From positions 124,001-188,000 of the forward strand of contig NZ_JACOPV010000011.1 in the NCBI RefSeq assembly GCF_016881005.1: 64,000 nt of DNA. Reading direction: 5' to 3'. The first letter of the stretch is position 1. Each line of letters starts with the position of its first letter. Of the stretch, positions 8,403 to 15,861 are shown piece after piece. The notes under the pieces were generated by a model. The model saw nothing but the letters and a program-made list of their open reading frames with translations. It made no database searches and was not told the origin of the DNA. The translations under genes were made by a program, and so were the position numbers. This DNA is from Pseudomonas arcuscaelestis (lineage in GTDB: Bacteria > Pseudomonadota > Gammaproteobacteria > Pseudomonadales > Pseudomonadaceae).

Positions 8403-9002
8403 ATGACTGATTTCACTCTGAACGCCCAAGCGCGTACCGACCTGGGGAAAGGTGCGAGCCGCCGCCTGCGTCGTCTCGCCGCCCAAATCCCTGCCGTTGT
8501 ATACGGTGGTGACAAAGAAGCTCAATCCCTGACCATCGTGGCCAAGGAAATCGCCAAACTGTTCGAAAACGAAGCTGCCTACAGCCACGTTATCGAACTG
8601 AACGTTGACGGCGTTAAGCAAAACGTCATCGTTAAAGCGATGCAGCGTCACCCTGCCAAGCAGTTCATCATGCACGCTGACTTCGTCCGCGTAATTGCTG
8701 GCCAGAAACTGACCGCCAAAGTACCGGTTCACTTCGTCAACGAAGAAGCCCCGGTCAAGAAAGGCGGCGAAATCTCCCACGTAGTGGCCGAGATCGAAGT
8801 TTCCTGCGAAGCCAAGGATCTGCCTGAGTTCATCGAAGTCGACCTGGCTAACGCCGAAGTCGGCACCATCGTTCACCTGTCGGACCTCAAAGCTCCGAAA
8901 GGCGTCGAGTTCGTCGCTCTGGCCCACGGCAACGACCTGGCTGTTGCCAACGTTCACGCTCCGCGTGTTGCGCCTGAAGCTGCAGAAGGCGCTGCTGAGT
9001 AA
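8403..9002 (+). CDS. rplY: 50S ribosomal protein L25 (CTC family, long form)
   Basis: A 5S rRNA-binding protein of the large subunit. The 199-residue length shows the two-domain TL5/CTC form: an N-terminal L25 domain (about residues 1-90; motifs RTDLGKGASRRLRR and AVVYGG) and a C-terminal beta domain (about 95-185). The start is ATG 8403, preceded by TTGGAGATTC with GGAG about 8 nt upstream. A longer in-frame reading to 8352 overlaps the AT-poor leader and lacks a ribosome-binding site. Followed by pth, the usual pairing in Pseudomonas. Confidence 0.95.
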   Translation: MTDFTLNAQARTDLGKGASRRLRRLAAQIPAVVYGGDKEAQSLTIVAKEIAKLFENEAAYSHVIELNVDGVKQNVIVKAMQRHPAKQFIMHADFVRVIAGQKLTAKVPVHFVNEEAPVKKGGEISHVVAEIEVSCEAKDLPEFIEVDLANAEVGTIVHLSDLKAPKGVEFVALAHGNDLAVANVHAPRVAPEAAEGAAE

Positions 9003-9025
9003 TTTCAGCACGCCGGCGTTGATCG

Positions 9026-9050
9026 GGTTACAGTGCCCCGCACTGTAACC
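9026..9050 (+). other. Perfect 10-bp hairpin between rplY and pth
   Basis: GGTTACAGTG (9026-9035) pairs exactly with CACTGTAACC (9041-9050) around the loop CCCCG. There is no T-run in either direction, so an intrinsic terminator is unlikely. It sits between the rplY stop and the pth ribosome-binding site (AGGAAGAG, 9061-9068), where it could serve mRNA processing or set relative expression. Confidence 0.5.
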
Positions 9051-9076
9051 CCCAACTCCAAGGAAGAGCCCCTGAC

Positions 9077-9661
9077 GTGACCGCCATCCAACTGATCGTC
9101 GGCCTGGGAAACCCTGGCCCCGAATACGAACAGACCCGGCATAACGCAGGGGCTCTTTTCGTAGAACGCATTGCCAGCGCCCAGCGTGTCAATCTGACTG
9201 CTGACCGCAAGTATTTCGGCCTGACAGCTAAGTTCAGCTTTCAGGGCAACGACGTTCGTCTGTTGATCCCGACCACCTTTATGAACCGCAGCGGCCAAGC
9301 CGTTGCTGCACTGGCGAATTTTTTCCGCATCCCGCCAGATGCCATCCTGGTGGCCCACGACGAACTCGATCTGCCTCCCGGCGTCGCCAAACTCAAGAAA
9401 GGCGGCGGTCATGGTGGGCATAACGGCCTGCGCGACATTATTGCGCAGCTCGGCAACAACAACGACTTTCACCGTCTGCGGCTTGGCATTGGCCACCCGG
9501 GTGACAGCAGCAGGGTCTCCGGTTTTGTCCTGGGCAAGGCGCCACGCGCCGAGCAGGAAAAACTGGACGCCAGTATCGATTTTGCCCTCGGCGTGCTGCC
9601 GGACATCCTCGCCGGCGACTGGACGCGTGCGATGAGAGAGCTGCACAGCCAGAAGGCCTGA
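9077..9661 (+). CDS. pth: Peptidyl-tRNA hydrolase
   Basis: Releases tRNA from peptidyl-tRNAs dropped by the ribosome. 194 residues, GTG start at 9077 with AGGAAGAG upstream. The N-terminus GLGNPGPEYEQTRHNAG contains the conserved Asn and catalytic His (about residue 24). FMNRSGQAV and VAHDELDLPPG follow, then GGGHGGHNGLRDI near residue 110. It lies between rplY and ychF. Confidence 0.97.
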   Translation: MTAIQLIVGLGNPGPEYEQTRHNAGALFVERIASAQRVNLTADRKYFGLTAKFSFQGNDVRLLIPTTFMNRSGQAVAALANFFRIPPDAILVAHDELDLPPGVAKLKKGGGHGGHNGLRDIIAQLGNNNDFHRLRLGIGHPGDSSRVSGFVLGKAPRAEQEKLDASIDFALGVLPDILAGDWTRAMRELHSQKA

Positions 9662-9682
9662 CTCCACGAAGAGGGATTCACC

Positions 9683-10783
9683 ATGGGTTTCAATTGCGGC
9701 ATCGTCGGTTTGCCCAACGTCGGCAAGTCCACCCTGTTCAACGCCTTGACCAAATCCGGCATCGCGGCAGAGAACTTCCCCTTCTGCACCATCGAGCCGA
9801 ACAGCGGTATCGTGCCGATGCCTGATCCGCGCCTGGACGCCTTGGCGGCCATCGTCAAGCCGAACCGCGTGCTGCCGACCACCATGGAATTCGTCGACAT
9901 CGCAGGCCTGGTAGCCGGTGCATCCAAAGGTGAAGGCCTGGGCAACAAGTTCCTGGCCAACATCCGTGAAACCGACGCCATTGCCCATGTGGTCCGCTGC
10001 TTCGAAGACGAGAACGTGATTCACGTTTCCAACAGCGTCGACCCCAAGCGCGACATCGAGATCATCGACCTGGAACTGATCTTCGCCGACCTCGACAGCT
10101 GCGAGAAGCAACTGCAAAAGGTCACGCGTAATGCCAAAGGCGGTGACAAGGATGCCCTGGCCCAGAAGGCTGTCCTGGAAAAGCTGATTCCGCACTTCAC
10201 CGAAGGCAAGCCTGCACGCAGCCTGATGAAGGACATGGCAGATGACGAGAAGGCACTGATCCGTGGCTTCCACCTGCTGACCAGCAAACCGGTCATGTAC
10301 ATTGCCAACGTTGCCGAAGACGGCTTCGAGAACAACCCGCTGCTGGACGTTGTTCGCGCCATCGCTGAAGAAGAAGGCGCTGTCGTGGTACCGGTGTGCA
10401 ACAAGATCGAAGCAGAAATCGCCGAGCTCGACGAAGGCGAAGAAAAAGACATGTTCCTCGAGGCCCTGGGCCTGGAAGAGCCTGGCCTGAACCGCGTTAT
10501 CCGTGCTGGTTACGGCCTGCTCAACCTGCAGACCTACTTCACTGCAGGTGTACAGGAAGTTCGCGCCTGGACCGTACGCATCGGCGCCACTGCCCCACAG
10601 GCCGCTGGCGTGATTCACACCGACTTCGAAAAAGGCTTCATCCGTGCCGAAGTGGTCGCCTACGACGACTTCATTCAGTTCAAGGGTGAGAGCGGCGCAA
10701 AAGAAGCAGGCAAGTGGCGCCTGGAAGGCAAGGACTACATCGTCAAGGACGGTGATGTGATGCACTTCCGCTTCAACGTCTGA
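9683..10783 (+). CDS. ychF: Redox-responsive ATPase/GTPase YchF
   Basis: An Obg-family P-loop NTPase that binds ribosomes and prefers ATP in the studied members. The 366-residue protein has the P-loop GLPNVGKSTLFN (about residues 8-19), NFPFCTIEPNSG, the switch II segment DIAGLVAGASKGEGLG, and the family's NxxE-type specificity region CNKIEAE. A C-terminal TGS domain contains GVIHTDFEKGFIRAEV. RBS GAGGG lies upstream of ATG 9683. A bidirectional terminator follows. Confidence 0.96.
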   Translation: MGFNCGIVGLPNVGKSTLFNALTKSGIAAENFPFCTIEPNSGIVPMPDPRLDALAAIVKPNRVLPTTMEFVDIAGLVAGASKGEGLGNKFLANIRETDAIAHVVRCFEDENVIHVSNSVDPKRDIEIIDLELIFADLDSCEKQLQKVTRNAKGGDKDALAQKAVLEKLIPHFTEGKPARSLMKDMADDEKALIRGFHLLTSKPVMYIANVAEDGFENNPLLDVVRAIAEEEGAVVVPVCNKIEAEIAELDEGEEKDMFLEALGLEEPGLNRVIRAGYGLLNLQTYFTAGVQEVRAWTVRIGATAPQAAGVIHTDFEKGFIRAEVVAYDDFIQFKGESGAKEAGKWRLEGKDYIVKDGDVMHFRFNV

Positions 10784-10835
10784 TTGGAGCATCCCCCTCA
10801 GTGTGATAACTCGCACACTGAGAAACTGCTCCCTG

Positions 10836-10861
10836 AAAAACCGCGCCTGGTCGCGGTTTTT
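10836..10861. terminator. Bidirectional terminator between ychF and oprB-like gene
   Basis: AAAAACCGCG (10836-10845), loop CCTGGT, CGCGGTTTTT (10852-10861): U-tract available on both strands, serving the convergent ychF and porin genes. A separate small inverted repeat CAGTGTG/CACACTG lies just upstream at 10799-10820. Confidence 0.85.
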
Positions 10862-10877
10862 CTGTTTCTGGATGCCG

Positions 10878-12191
10878 TTAAAACGTCGCCTTGACCTGCA
10901 ACCCTAGCGCCAATGCGTTACCCCTTTTCTTGCCAAAGAACGCACCAGGCTCAATGTAGTACTGCAGGTCGGGACGCACCAGCAACCAGGGTGTGACTTG
11001 CGCGCCATAGTTGAGCTCCAGCATCTGCTCTGCATTGTCCAGGCCAGCGATCATGTCGTATTCGCCTGGGTTGCTTGCAGCCGCTTCCTGCACCTCCCGC
11101 GTGCGCGAGTTGAGCACTGCACGGCCATAGCCAAACGAGATGGAGTCCTTCGGGCGACTCGCAAAAGGCTTCTGCTTGACCAGTCCTATCGAATACCAGC
11201 GGCGCATCGGCGAGGTTGCCGCATTGCTCGTGGCCGCCTGGCCAAAAAGGCGCAGCACGCTTTCAGGGTCTTGCTCATCCTTCCAGATTGCCTGGTCCAT
11301 CAGCACATAGGCGCCTGTGCGGTTGCTGCTTTTTTCCGTGCTGCCAATTTTGGGAGCGTCAGAGGTGTCGTAGTACCAACCCACCTTGTACTGGCCATCA
11401 AGAATATCGTCGTTATTGAAGATCGCTTCCAGGGGCAAAATTGCACCGGTGGTGCCGTTGCTGGGCATGGAAAAGGCTTTGGAGGAGCGCATGTTGTACT
11501 CCGGGTTAACCTGGAATACAGCCGTTTGTAGGGTCAGTGATGGGTTGACGTTGTAGCGCAACTCACCGCCCCAATGTGCCGTCGGATAGTTGCCCCAGCC
11601 ACTACCGCTGCCCATGGTCAATGGGTGCGCACAGAAGCCTGCGCTGACAAAGTTGGCCAGGATTGGCATGCCGCCAAAGTCGGTACCCATTACCATGAAG
11701 CCGACCTTGGTCGACAGGTCTGGCGAGAACAGATTGCGCTGATAGCTGAACTCGGTCAGGCGGGTGTACTGGCCACCGTAGTTCTCCTGCGCTGAAAGGC
11801 GATTGCCGAGCAAGTCTTCCGTGGCGCTGTGACCGCGACGATCATTGACGATGATCTGCACTACCCCCACATCAGGCGTATCCAGCAGTTTGCTCAGATC
11901 GAACTGGGCGCCGATGCGAATTTGTTGGGCGTAGCGGGTGCCGCGTTTGATCCCGCCGTGCAGGTTGGAAATGGTTTCAGAACTGTAGTCGCCCGTAAGC
12001 TTGACCCCCGCGTCGGCCAGCTTCTGGCGTTCGCCCCCCCAGTCGCCGGTGAGTGTCGAACGACTCATCAGATCGAAGGCGTCAGCCTGTGCTGAGGACA
12101 GAGGCAAGATGCATAGCGACAGACCGCTGCACAGGCTGCTGGTCAGCAGTGCGCGGAAAGAAAAAAACATCCCAGATGTGCTCCGTTTCAA
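10878..12191 (-). CDS. oprB: OprB-family carbohydrate-selective porin
   Basis: Probably an outer-membrane channel for glucose and related sugars. The 437-residue product has a signal peptide ending near SSAQA (about residue 36), the family motif LTGDWGGER just after it, and a C-terminus of alternating beta strands ending in phenylalanine (LQVKATF), typical of outer-membrane barrels. It follows gcd on the same strand, separated by a hairpin terminator at 12207-12238. That pairing suggests entry of glucose to the periplasm for oxidation by Gcd. The gcd-oprB pair is known in P. putida. Confidence 0.88.
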   Translation of the reverse strand: MKRSTSGMFFSFRALLTSSLCSGLSLCILPLSSAQADAFDLMSRSTLTGDWGGERQKLADAGVKLTGDYSSETISNLHGGIKRGTRYAQQIRIGAQFDLSKLLDTPDVGVVQIIVNDRRGHSATEDLLGNRLSAQENYGGQYTRLTEFSYQRNLFSPDLSTKVGFMVMGTDFGGMPILANFVSAGFCAHPLTMGSGSGWGNYPTAHWGGELRYNVNPSLTLQTAVFQVNPEYNMRSSKAFSMPSNGTTGAILPLEAIFNNDDILDGQYKVGWYYDTSDAPKIGSTEKSSNRTGAYVLMDQAIWKDEQDPESVLRLFGQAATSNAATSPMRRWYSIGLVKQKPFASRPKDSISFGYGRAVLNSRTREVQEAAASNPGEYDMIAGLDNAEQMLELNYGAQVTPWLLVRPDLQYYIEPGAFFGKKRGNALALGLQVKATF

Positions 12192-12206
12192 AGATGTGGG
12201 TGCTGC

Positions 12207-12238
12207 AAAAATAATCCCCGTAAACGGGGATTATTTTT
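12207..12238 (-). terminator. Terminator/attenuator between gcd and oprB
   Basis: AAAAATAATCCCCG (12207-12220) and CGGGGATTATTTTT (12225-12238) form a 14-bp perfect stem with loop TAAA. Read leftward from gcd it ends in a U-rich arm, so it should reduce read-through into oprB. Confidence 0.8.
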
Positions 12239-12258
12239 CAACAACGTCAGCCGAGGCG

Positions 12259-14694
12259 TTACTTGCTAACGCTGTCGGGCAGCGCGTAAGCGATGATGTA
12301 GTCGCCCACATCCGGCGAATGGCTCATGCCACCGGCAGAGATAACCACGTACTGTTTGCCTGTGGCGGGTGATTTATAGATCAACGGAGCCGCCACTGCG
12401 CCAACCGGCAGGCGCGCTTTCCACACCTCTTTACCTGTTGCTGAATCGAGTGCACGCAGGTAGTAGTCCTGGGTACCGGCGAAGAACACCAGGCCGGACG
12501 CGGTCGAGGTTGGGCCGCCGAGTGTCGGCATACCGAGGGGGATCGGCATCTTCGTCTTGATACCCAGAGGCCCGGTGTCCTGGACGGTTCCCAGTGGAAC
12601 CTGCCAGACCAACTTCTGCGTGTTCAGATCGATAGCGCTCATGCTGCCGAAAGGCGGGTTGTTGCATGGCACACCCAGTGGCGACTGCAGAATGTCGATT
12701 CTGATCCCACCATAGATACCGGCAACTTGCGGACGAATCGTGCCCATGAAGCCTGGTACTTCATCAGTCGAAACTTTGAATTTCTTGGTGTTCTCCTTGG
12801 TAACCAAGGACATTCGCAATGGCACACGCATGTCATTGACGAACATCATGCCGGTGTTTTCGTCGATGGAGATGCCACCCCAGTTCATGCCACCCAACAA
12901 GCCTGGCCATTCGATGTAGGGCTTTTCAGTTGGCGGCGTGAAGGGTCCAACGTAGACCGAGTCCTTGAACATGATTCGGCAATAGAGTTGGTCGAAGGTA
13001 CTCACGCCCCACATGGACTCTTCAGTCAGTGGCTCGGCACCAATCACCGGCATGCCAACCGAGTACGGCTGCGTCGGCGACAGGTGCTCGCCTTCGGCTG
13101 CTGGCGAGGTCGGTACTGGACGCTCCTGAACTTCAGTCACCGGCTTGCCGGTACGCCGATCCAATACAAAGATATGACCGGTCTTGGTGGTCTGGATCAG
13201 CACCGGGGTGGTCTCGCCCCGAGCATTCTTCATGTCATAAAGAACAGGCTGCGAAGGCAGATCGTAGTCCCACACATCGTGGTGGACGATCTGGTAGACC
13301 CATTTGGCCTTGCCTGTGGACGCGTCGACGGCGACCACTGCCGAGCCGTATTTTTCCTTGGCCTGGTTCCGATCACCACCCCAATAGTCGGGTGGGCCGT
13401 TACCGGTTGGCAGGTAGACCAGGTTCAACGCTTTATCGTAGGTCGGAATGGTCCATACGTTCGGCGTTTCGAGCGAGAACTGATGATCGTCGGCGGCTGC
13501 ATCTACGCTCTCAGGCGCGCCTACATCCCAAGCCCATACCAACTTGCCGGTGAGCACGTCGAACGCCCGCACAGCGCCTGAAGGCTCGTTTGCGACGATA
13601 TCGCGTACCCAGCCACCCACGACAGTCAGGTGGCCCATGACCACCGGCAGCGAGGTTGGGTGATAGCGCTTGCTGTTCTCTGTCGGGCCCATGCCTTTCT
13701 TGAGGTCGACATAGCCGTTGTCGCCAAAGCTTGGGCACAGCTCGCCGGTGTGGGCATCGAGCGCGAACAAGCGGGCGTCCACCGACGACACCAGAATGCG
13801 CTGGCGGCATTGCTGGTCGTTGCTGTACGACGCCTTGACCTCGGCCGTGAGACTGTCGTCCTTGTCGATATCGTAGTAACCGACGCCACGACAGGTTACG
13901 TGCTCTTCACTTTTGGCATGCGGATCGAACTTCCAGATCGGCTTGCCTGTGTCACCGTCGAGCGCTGTAATCAGATTTTCCGGGGTGCAGGAGTACAGAA
14001 CACTACCAATCTGCAGCGGGGTGTTTTCGTCCACACCCGCGCCCGCGCCCGTGGTTCTGCGGCCTGTTCTGTAAGTCCAGGCAACCTGCAGCTCATTGAC
14101 GTTTTCCGGAGTGATTTGCGTGTAGGGTGCAAACCGGGTGCCCGACGCATTACGGCCAAAGAACTCCCAGTTTTCCGGGGCCGATTGGGACGCCTTGGAA
14201 GCAGGCGCAGCCGTCGTAGCCACGGGGTTGGAGATCGCACCATGGGGAAAAAACGCCGCAACAAATGTGGCGATCAGTCCCAGCAACACGGCAAAACCAA
14301 AACGATTGGCTACGCGCTGCGTGCGCAAGGAAGTACCAGCAAGCGCTGCGCTCACCCACAGACTAAGCGTGAGGATAACGGCCGGAACGACCAGGCGCGG
14401 AAGCAGTTGCCAATAACTGAACTGGCGCACTTCGTAAAAAGCCCAGACACACGTCGCCAGAAATATAACCACAGAAAGTGCAAGGGCAAATCGCTTGCGA
14501 AGTAGATAAAGTGCAGCTAACAACAAGTAAGCCAGGCCTGCTATCAAGTAATAACTTGATCCGCCCAAGGCCAGCAATTTGATCCCGCCATAGATCAATG
14601 CAAGCGCCACGATAAAAGCCAGCAAGGAAAACAGCACCCTTGCGACCTCACTGATTGAGCGTCTTCCCTTGTGGGAAAGATTGTCGTCCGTCAT
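12259..14694 (-). CDS. gcd: Membrane-bound PQQ-dependent glucose dehydrogenase
   Basis: Oxidises glucose to gluconolactone in the periplasm and passes electrons to ubiquinone. The start chosen is ATG 14694 (MTDDNLSHKG), giving 811 residues. The in-frame extension to 14949 has no transmembrane or family character. About five membrane helices fill the first 140 residues, followed by a PQQ beta-propeller with LDGDTGKPIWKFDP, LPTGNGPPDYWGGD and the hallmark VHHDVWDYDLPSQPVL. The N-terminal coding part (14300-14690) is noticeably AT-richer than the propeller. No pqq biosynthesis genes are in the window. Quinate/shikimate dehydrogenases share the fold, but the oprB neighbour favours glucose. Confidence 0.9.
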   Translation of the reverse strand: MTDDNLSHKGRRSISEVARVLFSLLAFIVALALIYGGIKLLALGGSSYYLIAGLAYLLLAALYLLRKRFALALSVVIFLATCVWAFYEVRQFSYWQLLPRLVVPAVILTLSLWVSAALAGTSLRTQRVANRFGFAVLLGLIATFVAAFFPHGAISNPVATTAAPASKASQSAPENWEFFGRNASGTRFAPYTQITPENVNELQVAWTYRTGRRTTGAGAGVDENTPLQIGSVLYSCTPENLITALDGDTGKPIWKFDPHAKSEEHVTCRGVGYYDIDKDDSLTAEVKASYSNDQQCRQRILVSSVDARLFALDAHTGELCPSFGDNGYVDLKKGMGPTENSKRYHPTSLPVVMGHLTVVGGWVRDIVANEPSGAVRAFDVLTGKLVWAWDVGAPESVDAAADDHQFSLETPNVWTIPTYDKALNLVYLPTGNGPPDYWGGDRNQAKEKYGSAVVAVDASTGKAKWVYQIVHHDVWDYDLPSQPVLYDMKNARGETTPVLIQTTKTGHIFVLDRRTGKPVTEVQERPVPTSPAAEGEHLSPTQPYSVGMPVIGAEPLTEESMWGVSTFDQLYCRIMFKDSVYVGPFTPPTEKPYIEWPGLLGGMNWGGISIDENTGMMFVNDMRVPLRMSLVTKENTKKFKVSTDEVPGFMGTIRPQVAGIYGGIRIDILQSPLGVPCNNPPFGSMSAIDLNTQKLVWQVPLGTVQDTGPLGIKTKMPIPLGMPTLGGPTSTASGLVFFAGTQDYYLRALDSATGKEVWKARLPVGAVAAPLIYKSPATGKQYVVISAGGMSHSPDVGDYIIAYALPDSVSK

Positions 14695-15264
14695 ATGTAA
14701 ATATGCCCTGTTGGTGAAATACAGAACGGCTCCCACAGAAGGTGAGCAAATCGGCCGAATGATCGGGCCGCCCTGTATTTGGCTACGCGTGGTTAGTTCA
14801 AAATCCCTATGCACTACCCTGCCGAGGCAAGTAAGCATGGAAGATCGGCGGCGCACATTGCCGCCAATACGTTTAGGCTCGGATGCTGACGTTAGATCGC
14901 CGCAACCCGGCAACCTGGAATCGAAACTCGACGCGAGTTCGATATTCAAGATGGAGTCAAGGCGGCTGCTATCAGTTTGGATAGTTAGCTGCGCGCCCTG
15001 ACTCTAAGGACAGTTTATCGCGATGGCCTTTTGGGATAATTCCAAAAGACTGGAAAACAATGTTGATGAAACAGTAACAATCCGCGATTCACGGCCTTAC
15101 CCCTGCCCTCCCATCAACACGCCTCGCAAGTTCATTGTTGCGCGGCAGTTGCTTGTTGAAGCTGCGCGCTGCTTGCACGCGTTCGCCAAGTAAGTGTGTT
15201 CTCCAGTTTGACGGCGTGGCGATAGGCCGCGGCCTCCAGCCGATTGCAAGAAAGCGCGCAGCGG
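14695..15264. other. Gene-poor 570-bp region between gcd and soxR
   Basis: No convincing coding sequence on either strand. It contains two small inverted repeats: GGCGGC/GCCGCC at 14847-14865, and CTTTTGG/CCAAAAG at 15028-15048 (7-bp arms, 7-nt loop). The right edge is the target of a SoxR-type promoter firing leftward from about 15258. Short minus-strand frames exist (15097-15228 from TTG; 15015-15092 from GTG, 25 codons) but none has a recognisable product. Confidence 0.5.
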
Positions 15265-15272
15265 ACTATAAA
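15244..15272 (+). promoter_or_regulatory. Rightward promoter of soxR
   Basis: -35 TTGCAA (15244-15249), a 17-bp spacer and -10 TATAAA (15267-15272). The SoxR box lies immediately downstream over the expected start site, as expected for autorepression. Confidence 0.65.
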
Positions 15273-15295
15273 ACCTCAACTTAGATCGAGGTCAA
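15265..15295 (-). promoter_or_regulatory. Leftward SoxR-activated promoter with 19-bp spacer
   Basis: On the minus strand: -35 TTGACC (15295-15290), a spacer of exactly 19 bp (15289-15271) and -10 TATAGT (15270-15265). The over-long spacer holding the operator is the hallmark of MerR-family activated promoters. Its -10 overlaps the soxR -10 on the other strand, the same face-to-face plan as E. coli soxRS. Predicted start near 15258. Confidence 0.75.
15274..15291. promoter_or_regulatory. SoxR box
   Basis: CCTCAACTTAGATCGAGG, an 18-bp imperfect palindrome with the CCTCAA...GAGG ends of the known SoxR operator. It is placed in the spacer of the leftward promoter and just downstream of the soxR -10. 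Confidence 0.8.
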
Positions 15296-15300
15296 CCGCT

Positions 15301-15777
15301 GTGGCAGTGACAGAAAAAATGGATAGCTCACGGTCACTTACCGTCGGTGAGGTTGCCAAACGCAGCGGTATTGCTGTTTCCACCCTGCACTTCTACGAGT
15401 CCAAGGGTTTGATCGCCAGTACACGAAGTGCAGGCAATCAACGGCGATTCCCGGCATTGGTACTGCGTACTCTCGCCATCATCAAGGTAGCGCAACGCAC
15501 CGGAATTGGGCTGGAGGAAATCAAGAAAGCTATAGGCAAATACCCACCAAACAGCAAAGTGACGGCCGCTCAGTGGAGGGAAATGTCATCAGCCTGGCGC
15601 GACGACTTGAACGCCCGCATCCGCACCCTGGAAGCGCTGCGCGACAGCCTGGACAATTGTATTGGTTGCGGGTGCCTGTCCTTGGATGACTGCCCGTTGC
15701 GCAACCCTGATGACGCCTTGGGCAAAGAAGGCCCGGGGCCGAGAATCCTTGAAGGCAAGGCTATACAGCGCCGCTGA
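15301..15777 (+). CDS. soxR: Redox-sensitive transcriptional activator SoxR
   Basis: A MerR-family regulator whose [2Fe-2S] cluster senses redox-cycling compounds. The helix-turn-helix is SLTVGEVAKRSGIAVSTLHF, followed by the wing region YESKGLI. The cluster ligands are C-x2-C-x-C-x5-C in CIGCGCLSLDDCP near the C-terminus. GTG 15301 (158 residues) has GAGG 9 nt upstream; GTG 15307 (156 residues, the length I recall for PAO1 SoxR) and ATG 15319 are alternatives. Starts further upstream are excluded because they would place the SoxR box inside the gene. In pseudomonads SoxR usually controls efflux and modifying enzymes rather than SoxS. Confidence 0.93.
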   Translation: MAVTEKMDSSRSLTVGEVAKRSGIAVSTLHFYESKGLIASTRSAGNQRRFPALVLRTLAIIKVAQRTGIGLEEIKKAIGKYPPNSKVTAAQWREMSSAWRDDLNARIRTLEALRDSLDNCIGCGCLSLDDCPLRNPDDALGKEGPGPRILEGKAIQRR

Positions 15778-15861
15778 ATTGCTGGATTCAGGCCCGTCTC
15801 GGCGACGCCCAAGACGACAATGTCAGTACCTAGGTCTCGAGAGGGAAGACTCGGGTGTCGC

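Noticed and set aside
12727..13581. 284-codon plus-strand frame inside gcd
   Set aside because: Antisense shadow; no ribosome-binding site and no protein-like composition.
14695..14949. 85-residue N-terminal extension of gcd
   Set aside because: Lacks membrane or family character and would precede the normal first membrane helix; ATG 14694 fits.
15097..15279. 60-codon minus-strand frame as the SoxR target gene
   Set aside because: Its longest start lies inside the promoter itself and the product resembles no family; kept only as an unproven candidate in the findings.
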